Assembly (NCBI RefSeq): GCF_016107395.1 | Contig: NZ_JAAIKO010000020.1 | Coordinates: 62,001-126,000 of the forward strand | Direction of reading: 5' to 3' | From: Streptomyces fildesensis | GTDB lineage: Bacteria; Actinomycetota; Actinomycetes; Streptomycetales; Streptomycetaceae | Length of the DNA stretch: 64,000 nt | Shown: piece after piece, positions 33,356-42,124 of the stretch | Layout: every line of letters begins with the position of its first letter | Position numbering within the stretch: position 1 is the first letter of the stretch | Program-made: the position numbers and the translations under genes | Notes under the pieces: model-generated | Seen by the model: only the letters and a program-made list of their open reading frames with translations | Database searches by the model: none | What the model was told of the DNA's origin: nothing

Positions 33356-34585
33356 ATGTCCCGATCGACCCGTCCGGTTCTGATCGTCGTCGGCGGTACT
33401 GACCCTGTCTTCCGCCGCTACTGCGTCGAGCAGGCAGCCGCCGCCCACCCACTCCTGCTGATCGACGCCAAGCCGCCGACCTGGTCGCAGTGCCTGATCG
33501 TCGACTACGAGGTCGCCGATATCCGCGATCCTGCCGCCGTGACCGCTGCCGGTCTCGCGCTCGCCGAACGCCACTCCATCGCCGGAGCCGTCACCTGGGA
33601 CGAATACGCCCTAGTCCCGACCGCAACACTCGCCGACCGTCTCGGGCTGCCCGGCAACACCGTGGCATCGATGAACGCCTGCCGGGACAAGGCGACCAGC
33701 CGCCGGCTCTTCGCCGAGCACGGCGTCCCGTCCGCGGTATCCACCCGCGTCGACACCCTGGCCCAGGCGACGACCGCCGCGCAGCTCACGGGCTTCCCCG
33801 TGGTCCTCAAGCCGTCCTCGCACGCGGGAAGCATCGGCGTGATCCGCGTCGACCGGCCCGAAGAGCTGCCTGACGCCTGGGAGTTCGCCGGGGCCGGGGC
33901 CAGTGAGCAAGGGCCGGAGGGCAGCGGCGTGCTCGTTGAGGAGTACCTGGACGGGCCCGAGATATCGGTGGAGTGCGTCACCCAGCACGGTCGCAGCACG
34001 GCGGTGACCGTCACCCGCAAGGAGGTGGCCTTCGCACCGTACTTCGAGGAAGTCGGCCATACCGTTTCCTCCGACGACCCGCTGCTGATTGAGGCGGCTC
34101 CCGTCGCCGTTGAGGCGGTACGCGCGCTGGGAATCGCCAACGGCGTCCAGCACGTGGAAATGCGCCTCACCGCCAGCGGTCCACGGATCATCGAGGTCAA
34201 CGCGCGGATCGGCGGCGACCTGATCGGCAAGCTGGTTCGCCTTACCACCGGCCTCGACCTGCCCCGCATCGCCGCCGACATCGCCTGCGGCAACGCTCCC
34301 GATCTGGTCCCTACCGCACACGGCACTGCCGCGATCCAGGTTCTGTATCCCCCGGCCAGCGGCACTCTCACCGCTCGCCATCTGCGAACCGGCCCGGACC
34401 AGAACCCGTGGCTGCACCAGGTGGCGTGGCTGCGCGAGGTCGGGGACCAGGTTGCTCTGCCGCCCGAGGGCGACGTCGACAGCGCACGGATCGGCCTGTT
34501 CATCGTCACCGCCGACAGCCCCTCTACCGCCCAGAAGCGGCTCGCGTCCCTCACCGAGGGTCTGACCTTGGCGGTCGCTCCGTGA
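33356..34585 (+). CDS. ATP-grasp ligase
   Basis: A 409-residue ATP-grasp enzyme. Motifs: N-A-C-R-D-K-A-T-S-R-R-L-F-A-E-H-G-V-P before the central domain, V-V-L-K-P-S-S-H-A-G-S-I-G-V (ATP-binding Lys and glycine loop), V-E-E-Y-L-D-G-P-E-I-S-V-E, and I-I-E-V-N-A-R-I-G-G-D-L-I-G (metal Glu/Asn). This set is typical of carboxylate-amine ligases such as L-amino acid ligases. The ATG at 33356 has GGAGG seven bases upstream. It should join a carboxylate to an amine through an acyl phosphate; substrates are unknown. Confidence 0.86.
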   Translation: MSRSTRPVLIVVGGTDPVFRRYCVEQAAAAHPLLLIDAKPPTWSQCLIVDYEVADIRDPAAVTAAGLALAERHSIAGAVTWDEYALVPTATLADRLGLPGNTVASMNACRDKATSRRLFAEHGVPSAVSTRVDTLAQATTAAQLTGFPVVLKPSSHAGSIGVIRVDRPEELPDAWEFAGAGASEQGPEGSGVLVEEYLDGPEISVECVTQHGRSTAVTVTRKEVAFAPYFEEVGHTVSSDDPLLIEAAPVAVEAVRALGIANGVQHVEMRLTASGPRIIEVNARIGGDLIGKLVRLTTGLDLPRIAADIACGNAPDLVPTAHGTAAIQVLYPPASGTLTARHLRTGPDQNPWLHQVAWLREVGDQVALPPEGDVDSARIGLFIVTADSPSTAQKRLASLTEGLTLAVAP

Positions 34586-34714
34586 TCCGAGCGCTTGCGG
34601 CCTGCGCCAGCAGACACACAGTGCCGAGGTTCTCTCCAGGCCAGGTGGGGAGCACACGCAGCCATGGGCTCCCCACCGGCTCGCACCGTCCAGGACAACC
34701 AGCGAGGAGGAACC

Positions 34715-35389
34715 GTGTCCGAGTCCTATCCGAGCATCGGTGAGGCCGTTGGCGCCGCGATGCACCACAACATCCGGCTCGCTCACGGGAAGCCACCGCT
34801 CTCCGACACGCCTCTGCAGGTCCGCCATCTGCCCCATCCATCGGCCGACCCGTACTCCGTGCCGGGCATGATCGCCCGCCTCAACGAGACCGCGACGCCA
34901 CGTGAGGTCGCCTGCGTTATCGAGGAGGTCAACGGTGCCCTGGTCGGAGCCCTGCCGCAATTGACCGAACTCGTCGCTGCCGCAGCCGACTGGGTACGTG
35001 TCCGCCTGGACTTCGACGACCCCCACAACAATCCGACCTTCGAGGCGTGGACACGGTTGTCCGCCGCCCACGTCATGCTCCGCGACACCCAGGAGCAGTT
35101 GGAGATCGCCGAGGACCTGGTCGCCGCGTGCCCTGCGGAACTTAGCGACTCCCGGCACCACGAGATGGTGAACGTCCTACGGACCAGGGAACTTCTCAGC
35201 GACGTCCTCGGTGCCGGCCCCCTCGCCGATTCCGCACCGTCCGTCGCCCCGGATCCGAAGACAGCCCGGCAGCACGCCGCCCGCACCTCCTCCCCACAGG
35301 TCGTCGCCGCCCGGCGCGCGACACCCTCCGCCACCACGTCAGAGCCATCGAACCGCGCCTCGCCTGCCCGGTCGCCACGCACCCGATGA
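34715..35389 (+). CDS. Hypothetical protein with C-terminal tail
   Basis: A 224-residue protein starting V-S-E-S-Y-P-S-I-G-E-A-V-G at a GTG with GAGGAGG a few bases upstream. The centre is helical (V-I-E-E-V-N-G-A-L-V-G-A-L-P-Q-L, T-Q-E-Q-L-E-I-A-E-D-L). The end is a Pro/Ala/Ser-rich tail after R-Q-H-A-A-R-T-S-S-P, closing R-S-P-R-T-R. No known family was recognised. It lies just before the coupling-protein gene and could be an accessory transfer protein. Confidence 0.58.
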   Translation: MSESYPSIGEAVGAAMHHNIRLAHGKPPLSDTPLQVRHLPHPSADPYSVPGMIARLNETATPREVACVIEEVNGALVGALPQLTELVAAAADWVRVRLDFDDPHNNPTFEAWTRLSAAHVMLRDTQEQLEIAEDLVAACPAELSDSRHHEMVNVLRTRELLSDVLGAGPLADSAPSVAPDPKTARQHAARTSSPQVVAARRATPSATTSEPSNRASPARSPRTR

Positions 35390-35497
35390 TCCCCACCACC
35401 GATCACCTACCCGAACAGGAACTGTACCGATGACCAGCAGAAGAGCGCCGCGCGCCCCACCTCCATCGCCCGCCTGCGCTCACTCCCTGGACGAACC

Positions 35498-37285
35498 ATG
35501 CCCGCACCGCGTACCAGCGCGCCCTCGACCACCGCCGGGTCCGACGCGCTCCTCTACCTCCTCTTCGGCCTCCTCGCCATCGCCATCGCCTTCGGCTCCC
35601 TGGCCTGGCTGAGCGGCAACCTCACCAACGCCCTCGTCGGCACGGGTCCTGGGGCGCCGTTCAAGTCCACCGAGGCGCTGCTTCATCCCGCCGCGCTGTG
35701 GCCACACCTGAGCCCCACTGCACTCTTGGTCGGCGCGCGGATCATCCCCGGCCTGCTGTCCGCCAGCCTCACCATCCTCGGCCTGGTTCTGTGGCTTCGG
35801 CTGCGCGGCGGAGCAAACAACGGTCTCGCCCGGAAGGCCGACCTCGCCCCGCTGCTGGACAAGGAAATCACCGCCAAGGCCCAGAGCCTGCGGCCGAGCC
35901 TGGCAGATCTCAAGGCGAATGAGGTCGCCGCGGCCGACCGCGGGATCCTCGTCGGCACCCTCTCCCCAGGCCGCGCCGAGGCCCGTGCCTCGTGGGAGGA
36001 CGTGATCGTCGCGATCATGGCGCCGCGCTCCGGCAAAACCTCCGGACTGGCGATCCCCGCGATCCTCGCGGCGCCCGGACCGGTGCTCCTGACCTCCAAC
36101 AAGGCCGCGAACGATGCCTTCACCGCGACGGTCGAGGCTCGCGCTCAGGTCGGCACGATCTGGACTCTCGACCCCCAGCAGATCGCTCACCACCCCCGCG
36201 AGATGTGGTGGGACATCCTGGCCGACGCCCGCGACCTGGCCGGGGCGAAACGTTTGGCCGGGCACTTCGTCGCCGCCAGTGTGGACGAGTCGAACGGCTC
36301 CGATTTCTGGTCCACCGCGGCGAGCAACACGCTCGGCGCGCTGTTCCTGGCTGCCGCCAGCCACCGCCGCCCGATCACCGACGTCCTGGCCTGGCTCGCC
36401 TCCCCCGCCGATCGCACCCCGGTCGACCTGCTCACCGACGCTGGCCACGACGCGGTCGCCGCCCAGCTCCAGGGCACCGTCAGCGGGGCGACGGAAACCC
36501 GGGACGGCATCTATGAGACCGCCCGGCAGTACGCGAGCTGCCTGCTCGACGCGGACGTCGCCGCCTGGGTCACCCCGGCCAAGCTCCTGCCCGAGTTCCA
36601 GCCGTTCGCGTTCGCCACCTCCCGCGACACCCTGTACCTGCTCAGCAAGGACGGCGGCGGCTCGGCCTCGGCGATCATCGCGGCAGCCGCCGACGCCGTG
36701 ATGCGCGCGGCCGTCGTCGTCGCCGAGCGCTCCGGCGGGCGGCTCGACCCGCCCGCCCTGTGCGTCCTGGACGAGGCCGCCAACGTCTGCAAGATCTCCG
36801 ACCTGCCCGACCTCTACAGCCACCTCGGCTCGCGGGGGGTCATCCCGATGACGATCCTGCAGTCCTACCGGCAGGGCCAGCGGTGCTGGGGCGAGGCCGG
36901 CATGGACGCCCTGTGGTCCGCCGCCACCATCAAGATCATCGGAAGTGGCATCGACGACGCCGACTTCGCCGACCGCCTCAGCAGGCAGGTCGGTGACCAC
37001 GACGTTCAGACCACGTCCGTGTCGACCAGCGAGAGCGGCAAGTCCACCTCGGTGAGCATGCGCACCGAGCGGATCCTGCCGCCCGACGCCATCCGTGCCC
37101 TGCCCAAGGGGAAGGCTCTACTGCTCGCCACCGGCATCCGGGTGGCCATGCTCGACCTCCGGCCCTGGTACACGGAGCCCTCCGCCAAGACGGTCGGCCC
37201 AGCCTCGGCCCGTGCGACCAAGGCCATCACCGCGCGTGCTCTCGCCAAGTCCCGTGACCGCGACGACTTCGGGTTGTCGGCATGA
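35498..37285 (+). CDS. VirD4/TraG-like type IV coupling ATPase
   Basis: A 595-residue protein with two N-terminal membrane spans (residues ~15-45 and ~75-100) and a cytoplasmic ATPase part. Walker A is A-P-R-S-G-K-T-S (about residue 175) and Walker B is L-C-V-L-D-E-A-A-N-V (about 422). The layout fits VirD4/TraG coupling proteins, which bring relaxase-DNA complexes and protein substrates to a secretion channel. It should partner with the relaxase at 52240-53994. No VirB4 or other channel ATPase lies in the window, so the channel genes may lie elsewhere. The C-terminus holds A-R-A-L-A-K-S-R-D, which resembles the tail motif of the accessory proteins. The ATG at 35498 has only a weak ribosome site. 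Confidence 0.87.
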   Translation: MPAPRTSAPSTTAGSDALLYLLFGLLAIAIAFGSLAWLSGNLTNALVGTGPGAPFKSTEALLHPAALWPHLSPTALLVGARIIPGLLSASLTILGLVLWLRLRGGANNGLARKADLAPLLDKEITAKAQSLRPSLADLKANEVAAADRGILVGTLSPGRAEARASWEDVIVAIMAPRSGKTSGLAIPAILAAPGPVLLTSNKAANDAFTATVEARAQVGTIWTLDPQQIAHHPREMWWDILADARDLAGAKRLAGHFVAASVDESNGSDFWSTAASNTLGALFLAAASHRRPITDVLAWLASPADRTPVDLLTDAGHDAVAAQLQGTVSGATETRDGIYETARQYASCLLDADVAAWVTPAKLLPEFQPFAFATSRDTLYLLSKDGGGSASAIIAAAADAVMRAAVVVAERSGGRLDPPALCVLDEAANVCKISDLPDLYSHLGSRGVIPMTILQSYRQGQRCWGEAGMDALWSAATIKIIGSGIDDADFADRLSRQVGDHDVQTTSVSTSESGKSTSVSMRTERILPPDAIRALPKGKALLLATGIRVAMLDLRPWYTEPSAKTVGPASARATKAITARALAKSRDRDDFGLSA

Positions 37286-37405
37286 GCGCCCCGACGCTGA
37301 AGGTCCTCTGGCTGGGAGCCGGAGTCCATCCGGCGCCTCGACGGCCGACGGCCCCGGCCTCGCAGCGTGAGCTCCCGGTCTCTCCCTCTTCCTTCAGGAG
37401 TCCGT

Positions 37406-37642
37406 ATGTCCCCGAACACTTCGGCCCCGTCGATCACCCGCTCCGATCGCTTGGTCGGCTCGTCTGTCGTACGGCGCGACGGCCAGTGGTGGCTGGTCTC
37501 CGGCAGCGGCTCCGTTCTCTCAACTGACCTGGCCTTCACCCGCGAGCTGGACCGATTCGCCGCCGCGATGACAGCCGCCGACCTGGCGGTCGCTGAACTA
37601 CACCCTAAGAAGCGCGGGTCGCGCCGTCGGGGCCGACGATGA
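37406..37642 (+). CDS. Small hypothetical protein
   Basis: A 78-residue protein; ATG at 37406 with AGGAG six bases upstream. It contains V-V-R-R-D-G-Q-W-W-L-V-S-G-S-G and a strongly basic C-terminus K-K-R-G-S-R-R-R-G-R-R that could bind nucleic acid. Its stop overlaps the start of the next gene by the ATGA pattern, so it is translated together with the DnaB-N-like protein. Confidence 0.6.
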   Translation: MSPNTSAPSITRSDRLVGSSVVRRDGQWWLVSGSGSVLSTDLAFTRELDRFAAAMTAADLAVAELHPKKRGSRRRGRR

Positions 37643-38829
37643 AGCCCATTCTGCTGGCCGAGCAGGCGGTCCTCGGTGCCGTCCTGCTTGACCCGGGCCA
37701 GCTGGCCTCGCTCACGTGGCTCGATCCCGGCCACTTCTACCGTCCCGCACACCGGGCGCTGTTCGCCGCAATGCGCAAGCTCCACGCCGACGGCCACACC
37801 GCCGCCGCCGAGGAGGGAGTGGCGGTGGAGTGGGTGACCGACACGGTGGCTGAGGCCAGCCGGCACGTTCGCGGACTCAGCGCCGGGTACGCCCACACGC
37901 TGATCGCGGCGTGCCCGCGTCCCGGGCACGCGGCGGTGTATGGGCGGATGGTGCTGGAGGGCGCCATTCACCGCACTGTCACCGAGCATGCCGTCCGTCT
38001 GCATCAGGCCGCACGCGCGGACGTGCTGGAGGGCAAGGTCGACGGCGCGCTGCACCAGGCGGATGTTCTGGCTGACGTTCTCACTGACCTCGCTCGCCGT
38101 TGGGGAACCGAACCCCGGCCCCTGGCAACCGTCGGGCCTTCGACGGCAACGGTCCTGCCCGCATCGGCCGCTACCGAGCAGACAGTCCAGGACGAACGGT
38201 TCCTGCTCTCCGTTCTGGTGAACCAGGCCCCCGCTATGGACAACGTCGTCGGCTGGCTACGGCCCGCCGACTTCGCCGGGCACGGACACGACCAGCTCTA
38301 CCGCTGTCTTGGCGCGCTGCACCATCGCGGCGAACCCGTTGACCACCTCACCGTGCTGTGGGAGGCCCAACGGCGTGGCCATCTGACCGACGGCACACTC
38401 ACCGACGAGCAGCTGCGCGACATCTGCAACGGACTCGGCGCAGGATCGGCCGAGTACCTCGGCGAGCAGACCCTGCGATCCTCGCTGACCCGGACGGCAG
38501 CCTCCTCCGCCGCCGCGATCAGGGCCCTGGCCCAGGACGAGGCACTGGCGCCAGGCCGGCTCATCAACCACGCCCTGCACGCGCTGGGCCCGCTCGACGA
38601 GGTCCGGGCCCGCTGGCGAACCGCCACCGGCAAGCCCACTGCAACTCCCGGCCCAGCACCGGGCGACCCTCCGCCCGCTACGCGGATCGACGCGGCCCTG
38701 GCCCGAAGCCAACCGGGGCACCCGGCCCGGCCGGACGCCACCATGCAATCCCTTCGCGCCCGGCCTGCGACCCGTACCCCTCCCGCCGCCAGTCCTGACC
38801 ACCCCCACCAGCAACGGAGCCATTCGTGA
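37639..38829 (+). CDS. Protein with two DnaB N-terminal-like domains and no helicase domain
   Basis: A 396-residue protein. Residues ~1-120 (A-E-Q-A-V-L-G-A-V-L-L-D-P-G-Q-L, F-Y-R-P-A-H-R-A-L-F-A-A-M) and ~180-295 (D-E-R-F-L-L-S-V-L-V-N-Q-A-P-A, F-A-G-H-G-H-D-Q-L-Y-R-C-L) both look like the N-terminal helical domain of the replicative helicase DnaB. No RecA-like ATPase follows; instead there is a Pro/Ala-rich tail after R-I-D-A-A-L-A-R-S-Q-P-G. Such a protein could bind DnaG primase or DnaB during transfer replication, or poison the host replisome; this is inference. It is coupled at both ends by ATGA/GTGA overlaps. Confidence 0.7.
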   Translation: MKPILLAEQAVLGAVLLDPGQLASLTWLDPGHFYRPAHRALFAAMRKLHADGHTAAAEEGVAVEWVTDTVAEASRHVRGLSAGYAHTLIAACPRPGHAAVYGRMVLEGAIHRTVTEHAVRLHQAARADVLEGKVDGALHQADVLADVLTDLARRWGTEPRPLATVGPSTATVLPASAATEQTVQDERFLLSVLVNQAPAMDNVVGWLRPADFAGHGHDQLYRCLGALHHRGEPVDHLTVLWEAQRRGHLTDGTLTDEQLRDICNGLGAGSAEYLGEQTLRSSLTRTAASSAAAIRALAQDEALAPGRLINHALHALGPLDEVRARWRTATGKPTATPGPAPGDPPPATRIDAALARSQPGHPARPDATMQSLRARPATRTPPAASPDHPHQQRSHS

Positions 38830-39416
38830 TCATCGATCCTGCCGAAGACGCCACCACACTGACCGCTCTGGCCACAGCCTGCGACACCGTACGGGCCCAG
38901 CTGCCGTTGGACGGGCCCCCTTACCAAGATCTTGATCTCGTCACGGTCTCCCGCCAGCTCTCCGGCCTCGGCGACCTGGTGACCCATCTCAGCGACGAAG
39001 TGCTGTTCCGCTCGGTGCAGCCCGGCCCCACCGGGTCGCAACGCCACCGCGCCATTGGCGCCTTCGCCAGCGCCGTTGATCCCCTCGGCCGAGCCATCAG
39101 CGCACTCGGCGCCGTCTACACACAGGTCGCCTTCCGCGACGAGACGTCCCGCTGGCCGGATTCGCCCAACCTGCGCGATGCTCTGCGGTCCGCCGACACG
39201 GTCATCGAGGAGAATCTCAACACCGCCTCCGAGGCGCTGCGGGAGACCGCCGACGGGCTCAACGCCGCAAGCACCCGCCTGCGGGTCGACCCGCACCGCG
39301 TGCAAGTAGCCCTGCACCGCAGCACCGGCCGTGGCCGCGCCGCCGCACCAGAGTCATCCGCGGCCGTCGCCACCGGGCTGCCGGTACCGTCCAGTACCCG
39401 CCGACAGGGCCGCTGA
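38826..39416 (+). CDS. Hypothetical helical protein with C-terminal tail
   Basis: A 196-residue protein; GTG start overlapping the previous stop (GTGA). It is mostly helical, with a heptad-like stretch I-E-E-N-L-N-T-A-S-E-A-L-R-E-T-A-D-G-L that could form a coiled coil, then the tail motif V-Q-V-A-L-H-R-S-T-G-R-G and a basic end R-R-Q-G-R. No known domain. It belongs to the coupled accessory run. Confidence 0.58.
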   Translation: MIIDPAEDATTLTALATACDTVRAQLPLDGPPYQDLDLVTVSRQLSGLGDLVTHLSDEVLFRSVQPGPTGSQRHRAIGAFASAVDPLGRAISALGAVYTQVAFRDETSRWPDSPNLRDALRSADTVIEENLNTASEALRETADGLNAASTRLRVDPHRVQVALHRSTGRGRAAAPESSAAVATGLPVPSSTRRQGR

Positions 39417-39417
39417 C

Positions 39418-40615
39418 GTGGGCGTCCTGCGGGGCGGTCCGCTGATCGGCAGCCTGTGCTCGGGGTACGGCGGCCTGGACCTCGGCGTCCAAGCCGCTGT
39501 GGGCGGGCGGGCTGCCTGGCATGCGGAGATCAACCCCGATGCCTCCCGCATCCTGGCCCGGCACTGGCCCGGTGTGCCCAACCTCGGTGACATCACCGCC
39601 GTCAACTGGGACCTGATTCCGCGGGTGTGCGTCCTGACGGCGGGTTTCCCCTGTCAAAGACGTCTCGGTTGCCGGCCGTCGAGCTGGGCTCAACGCCCAC
39701 ACCCGCTCCGGGTTGTGGCTGCACGTCGCGCGTGCGGTCGAAGCCCTCCGCCCCTGCCTGGTGGTGATCGAGAATGTCCGCGGCCTCCTCACCTCGCCCG
39801 CCGGTTCCCCTGGCGACGTGGAATTCTGCCCGTGGTGTCTGGGAGACACCGCAGGCCAGCCTCCTTTGCGAGCACTCGGTGCCGTACTCGGCTCCCTGGC
39901 CGACCTCCGGTACGACGCGCGCTGGCTCGTGCTTCGTGCCTCCGACGTCGGAGCCCCGCACCGCCGCGAGCGGGCCTTCCTCGCCGCCTGGCCCACCGAA
40001 AGCCCTGCTCAAGACCCCGACGAGCAACATCGGCACCAACGGCGGGTCGCAGCACCCGACGAAGCGCAAACAGGGCGGGCACGGGCCGAACCTGGCCGAC
40101 GAGGTGGAGTGGCTGTTGCTGCCGACCCCGAAGGCATCGGACGGGATCAAAGGCTCGCCGAACCAGCGGCACGGCAACGGCGACCTGACTCTCCCGTCCG
40201 CAGCAGCCTCTCTGCTCCCGACCCCGAGGACGCGCGGTACAGGCAGCTCTGGACACCGCCCAACCACGAGCAGGAACGCGACCCTGACCTCAGTGCCCCT
40301 GCCTCTCTGGGAGGAGCCTGCACCGGAGGCCGGGCAAACGACAGGCAGTGGGGTCCGTATTCCGCCGCCATCACCCGATGGGAGAACCTCACCCGTCCCG
40401 CACCGGCGCCCACCGACGCGGCAGGCCGCCTGCGCGCGGACTTCGTGGAGTGGATGCAGGGCCTTCCGGCGGGCTGGGTGACCGAGACCCCCGGGCTGGG
40501 CCGCCCCGCCCAACTGACCGCTCTCGGCAACGGCGTTGTTCCGCAACAGGCGACCCGGGCCGTCCAGTTGCTGGCAGCTCCGTTCCCCCGCTGCCCTCGG
40601 TGCAGCACGCCGTAA
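39418..40615 (+). pseudogene. DNA cytosine-5 methyltransferase, frameshifted
   Basis: The start is GTG at 39418. The first part has G-S-L-C-S-G-Y-G-G-L-D-L-G-V (SAM motif I) and T-A-G-F-P-C-Q (catalytic P-C). One extra A near 39657 shifts the frame; the next part reads D-V-S-V-A-G-R-R-A-G-L-N, V-V-I-E-N-V-R-G-L (the E-N-V motif) and H-R-R-E-R-A-F. A second shift near 40010 leads to L-L-P-T-P-K-A-S-D-G-I-K-G, and a third near 40340 leads to R-W-E-N-L-T-R-P and A-L-G-N-G-V-V-P-Q-Q. All motifs of a full enzyme are present but in three frames. Sequencing errors cannot be excluded, especially for the first. As read, the enzyme is inactive. Confidence 0.82.
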
Positions 40616-40643
40616 CGGCTTCTACCGCCGTTTCCCGGTCTCA

Positions 40644-40669
40644 CCAAATCCCGGAATCTCCGGATCCTC
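40644..40669. promoter_or_regulatory. 26-base repeat, copy 2 (upstream of the 40767 operon)
   Basis: Matches 31161-31186 at 25 of 26 bases. Here C-C-G-G-A-A-T-C-T-C-C-G-G is a perfect 5-base inverted repeat around A-T-C, as expected for a dimeric repressor site. Outside the 26 bases the upstream sequence is also partly alike (G-G-C-T-T-C-T-A in both). Confidence 0.55.
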
Positions 40670-40766
40670 ATTCCCACGCCACCCCCTCTCGGATCGGAGT
40701 CCTGACGTGACCTGCAGAAGAGCCCCGAGAGCCCCGCCCTGACCACTCCCAGCCCTTGGAACCGCC

Positions 40767-41372
40767 ATGTCAGAACCCGTCCACGCCACCCCCGAACCCT
40801 TCCGCGCTCCCGAACCCTTCCGGGTCCCCGACGAGGACCTCGACGACCTCGTCAGCGCCCTGGCCAAGACCATGGCCGAGGTCCGCCAGCACGGTGTCAC
40901 CCTCGAACGCCTCGACGCCGAGGCCGGCGCCCCCACACCCATCAGCGATGCCCCAGGAGTAGCGACCGGTGACGTCGTCACGCTCGACGCTCCCGCCTCG
41001 GTGTTCATCCTCGCCCTGGGCGGCGACGCACACACCGTAGAACTGGCGGCGCTCAGCAACTGGGTGAACCACCTACTGCTGCCGGTCTACGGCCGAGAGA
41101 TCAGCACCACCCGCCCCTGGTGCGAGCAGTGGCACGAACACATTGAGGCCGTCGCCCGGCTGCACGCCCTGTGGCTCGCCTGGCAGCAGCTCACCGACGC
41201 AGAAGCGGGCCTGTCCGGCCCCTCGACGTGGCACCGCGACCACCTCGACCAGGCCCTGGCCCACCTGCGGGCCCCCGACGGTCCGTTCGCCGCCTGCACC
41301 ACCAGCCCGAACCGACCCAACCACCGGCTGCTGACCACCCCGGCGCCCCAGCTGGAAGAGGCCACCGCATGA
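40767..41372 (+). CDS. DUF4913-domain protein
   Basis: A 201-residue protein. The C-terminal half matches DUF4913: W-V-N-H-L-L-L-P-V-Y, W-C-E-Q-W-H-E-H-I-E-A-V-A-R-L-H-A-L-W, W-H-R-D-H-L-D-Q-A-L and D-G-P-F-A-A-C. DUF4913 proteins are common in Streptomyces mobile elements and have no known function. It opens the second plus-strand run and overlaps the next gene by ATGA. It does not carry the shared C-terminal tail. Confidence 0.8.
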   Translation: MSEPVHATPEPFRAPEPFRVPDEDLDDLVSALAKTMAEVRQHGVTLERLDAEAGAPTPISDAPGVATGDVVTLDAPASVFILALGGDAHTVELAALSNWVNHLLLPVYGREISTTRPWCEQWHEHIEAVARLHALWLAWQQLTDAEAGLSGPSTWHRDHLDQALAHLRAPDGPFAACTTSPNRPNHRLLTTPAPQLEEATA

Positions 41373-42124
41373 ACAGGGACACCGATTTCGGCCTCGCTGC
41401 TTTCCATCCCGCCGACCCCGAGTCCGCACGCAGCAGGAACCTTCTGTGGGCTTCGGACCTGACAGTTCTAGCCGAGCACCACATCGACGGGGCCCGTTCG
41501 CAGAGCTTTCTCGTGACTCATGACGGCTCGGTGACGTGGGGGGTACCCGGAGAACCGCAACTCGTCGCGATCAAGATCCAGCGGGACCTCGACGAGCGGC
41601 TGTACACCTTCGAGACCGCCAGCCACGCCTGCGTCCCCTTCGCACAGAAGTGGCTGATCGAGCGCGGCTGCCCGCCCGATGCAATCGGGCAGGGCGATGG
41701 CTTCCTGACACCGGCCGATGACCTCACCGTTCGCGTCGAGGAGCAGATCCGCGCCTCGGCGGACCGCTACGAGGTTCTCGATTCCCAGTGCTGGGATGAC
41801 CCGTGCGAGTCATGGACCCTGGTCCGTGACTCCGGCGCGGCCCAGGCGCCGATCCGGGTCTTCCTCGACACGGGGGACCTGAACACCAGCACCTACACGA
41901 TGCGCGAAGGCGCCTTCAACGACGCACACGCCGCCCGGGACTGGCTGGATAAGCGCGACGGGCCGCTGCCGGAGCCGCCCGAATACCGCGGCGATGCGGC
42001 GGCCCTGCGCGCTCGTGCCGCGCTGTCCCGCTCCACCGGACCCGTCCCAGACCCGCAGGCCAGCCTCACCACAGGCACCACGCCGCCCGTAGGTCCGCGT
42101 CCGGCTCCGGGCAGGTCGCTGTGA
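41369..42124 (+). CDS. Hypothetical protein with C-terminal AALSRS tail
   Basis: A 251-residue protein; ATG in the ATGA overlap with the DUF4913 gene. The globular part has I-D-G-A-R-S-Q-S-F-L-V-T-H-D-G-S-V-T-W-G-V-P, C-P-P-D-A-I-G-Q-G-D-G-F and D-D-P-C-E-S-W-T-L-V-R-D. No known family. The end is R-A-R-A-A-L-S-R-S-T-G-P followed by a Pro/Thr-rich tail and R-S-L. A frame open further upstream in 41171 lies inside the DUF4913 gene and is ignored. Confidence 0.6.
   Translation: MNRDTDFGLAAFHPADPESARSRNLLWASDLTVLAEHHIDGARSQSFLVTHDGSVTWGVPGEPQLVAIKIQRDLDERLYTFETASHACVPFAQKWLIERGCPPDAIGQGDGFLTPADDLTVRVEEQIRASADRYEVLDSQCWDDPCESWTLVRDSGAAQAPIRVFLDTGDLNTSTYTMREGAFNDAHAARDWLDKRDGPLPEPPEYRGDAAALRARAALSRSTGPVPDPQASLTTGTTPPVGPRPAPGRSL

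Noticed and set aside
33505..35161. Long minus-strand frames opposite the ATP-grasp gene
   Set aside because: They cover two different well-supported plus-strand genes and have low-complexity composition without a family match.
35480..37000. Long minus-strand frame opposite the coupling protein
   Set aside because: Gly/Arg/Val-rich shadow of a well-supported gene; no motif and typical of third-position GC bias.
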